A stretch of 7,344 nucleotides of DNA, taken from assembly GCA_029857875.1 (NCBI GenBank), contig JAOUGB010000105.1, positions 1 to 7,344 on the forward strand. The letters are read 5' to 3'. Positions 7,008 through 7,344 of this stretch are shown piece after piece. Origin of the DNA: Desulfobacteraceae bacterium. Lineage in GTDB: Bacteria > Desulfobacterota > Desulfobacteria > Desulfobacterales > UBA11574. Numbering within the stretch: the stretch's first letter is position 1; each line of letters starts with the position of its first letter. Made by a program: the position numbers and the translations under genes. The notes under the pieces were generated by a model. That model ran no database searches. It worked only from the letters and a program-made list of their open reading frames with translations, and had not been told where the DNA came from.

Positions 7008-7301
7008 CTATTCCTTACGCCGCGAAGCGATAAAAGCCGCCACCCCGAATAGGCCGAAGATGTAACCGATACCCGCGAAAACGTCCTTGATACCCGGCTT
7101 GTCGAGATCCGCGCGCAGGGCTGCGATTTCCCGATGAATGCGCCTTAGATCGTTGGACAACTTTCTATTTTGTTCATTTAAAAGCGTAATGACCTCCTGA
7201 GAGCCCTCCTCCGGAGGGGTCTGCGCAGGAAGTGAGCTTGGCGAGCCCGCCAGACAGATCCACAGGAGGCCAACCATGAGGCCCCTTTGAATAATCGTCA
7301 T
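7008..7301 (-). CDS. Small anchored coiled-coil protein, NikL/CbiL-like stalk
   Basis: This 97-aa protein has a signal peptide (about 1-26, cleavage likely after SLPA), a charged helical coiled coil (about 33-68, with regularly spaced Leu/Ile), one membrane helix (about 74-93, VFAGIGYIFGLFGVAAF) and a basic end, RRKE. It would sit in the periplasm with a C-terminal inner-membrane anchor. The coiled coil running into KDVFAGIGYIFGL resembles, from memory, the C-terminal stalk and anchor of NikL/CbiL-type accessory proteins of Ni/Co ECF transporters. The usual larger N-terminal periplasmic domain is missing. It stands directly before cbiM (3-nt gap), where such accessory subunits occur, and may substitute for CbiN. 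The ATG at 7301 has GGAGG 7 nt upstream and overlaps the upstream stop by 4 nt. Membership of NikL/CbiL is moderately supported; the detailed role is inference. Confidence 0.7.
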   Translation of the reverse strand: MTIIQRGLMVGLLWICLAGSPSSLPAQTPPEEGSQEVITLLNEQNRKLSNDLRRIHREIAALRADLDKPGIKDVFAGIGYIFGLFGVAAFIASRRKE

Positions 7302-7344
7302 CTCCCAGCCTCCAATTCGGCTTTTTTCAGCTTAAAACTGTTCT
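7298..7344 (-). CDS. C-terminal end of an unidentified upstream gene (partial)
   Basis: From the right edge, one minus-strand frame stays open to a TGA at 7298-7300, encoding 14 final residues (NSFKLKKAELEAGR). The other two frames on this strand hit stops within this stretch. The TGA overlaps the ATG of the 97-aa gene in an ATGA arrangement typical of translationally coupled operon genes, which supports a real coding end. The fragment is too short to identify. A periplasmic metal-binding accessory gene (NikK/DUF4198-like, or a separate NikL N-terminal part) would fit the context, but nothing in these residues proves it. Confidence 0.45.
   Translation of the reverse strand, partial: NSFKLKKAELEAGR

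Noticed and set aside
7008..7301. 97-aa protein as a lipoprotein
   Set aside because: The Cys in the signal region (LWIC) has Ile at -1, which does not fit a lipobox; a SLPA signal peptidase I site fits better.

Overview
The window looks like chromosomal DNA from a Gram-negative, probably sulfate-reducing or related Desulfobacterota/deltaproteobacterial organism. This is inferred from the order argS - SPOR-domain gene - gatC, and from a CbiMQO-type metal transporter with a NikL/CbiL-like stalk protein, a pairing known in that group. No marker gene here fixes the taxon, so it is a reasoned guess.

Left half (1-3446), housekeeping, moderately AT-rich. On the minus strand, read right to left, are arginyl-tRNA synthetase (argS, 873-2537), a membrane-anchored SPOR-domain protein (142-828), and the first 18 codons of gatC (1-56), the start of the tRNA-dependent amidotransferase genes. 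A short spacer of 9-10-nt-spaced AAAGT repeats and a GC-rich hairpin precedes gatC. Divergent from argS, on the plus strand, is a CBS-pair plus ACT-domain regulatory protein (2763-3446). The 225-bp divergent intergenic region carries a recognisable sigma70-like promoter for each gene.

Junction (3447-3595). A convergent 149-bp spacer has no gene and no convincing terminator. Base composition becomes visibly more GC-rich to its right.

Right half (3596-7344), a minus-strand operon for an energy-coupling-factor (ECF) transporter of cobalt or nickel. In transcription order it has: the last codons of an unidentified upstream gene; a 97-aa secreted-anchor protein with a coiled coil and one C-terminal membrane helix, resembling only the stalk and anchor of NikL/CbiL; CbiM (metal-binding S component); CbiQ (T component) with an extra N-terminal membrane helix; and a CbiO double ATPase, two ABC domains fused in one chain and ending in an 87-residue tail that contains 32 histidines. 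Genes are joined by 4-nt and 8-nt overlaps or 3-12-nt gaps, so they are probably translated together. CbiM binds the ion, CbiQ couples, and the fused CbiO supplies ATP hydrolysis. No CbiN is present in the window; the small anchored protein sits where an accessory component would be expected.

The most notable items are the polyhistidine tail on the ATPase, the stalk-only NikL/CbiL-like protein, and the N-terminally extended CbiQ. Together they suggest a variant Ni/Co ECF importer with its own cytoplasmic metal-binding segment.
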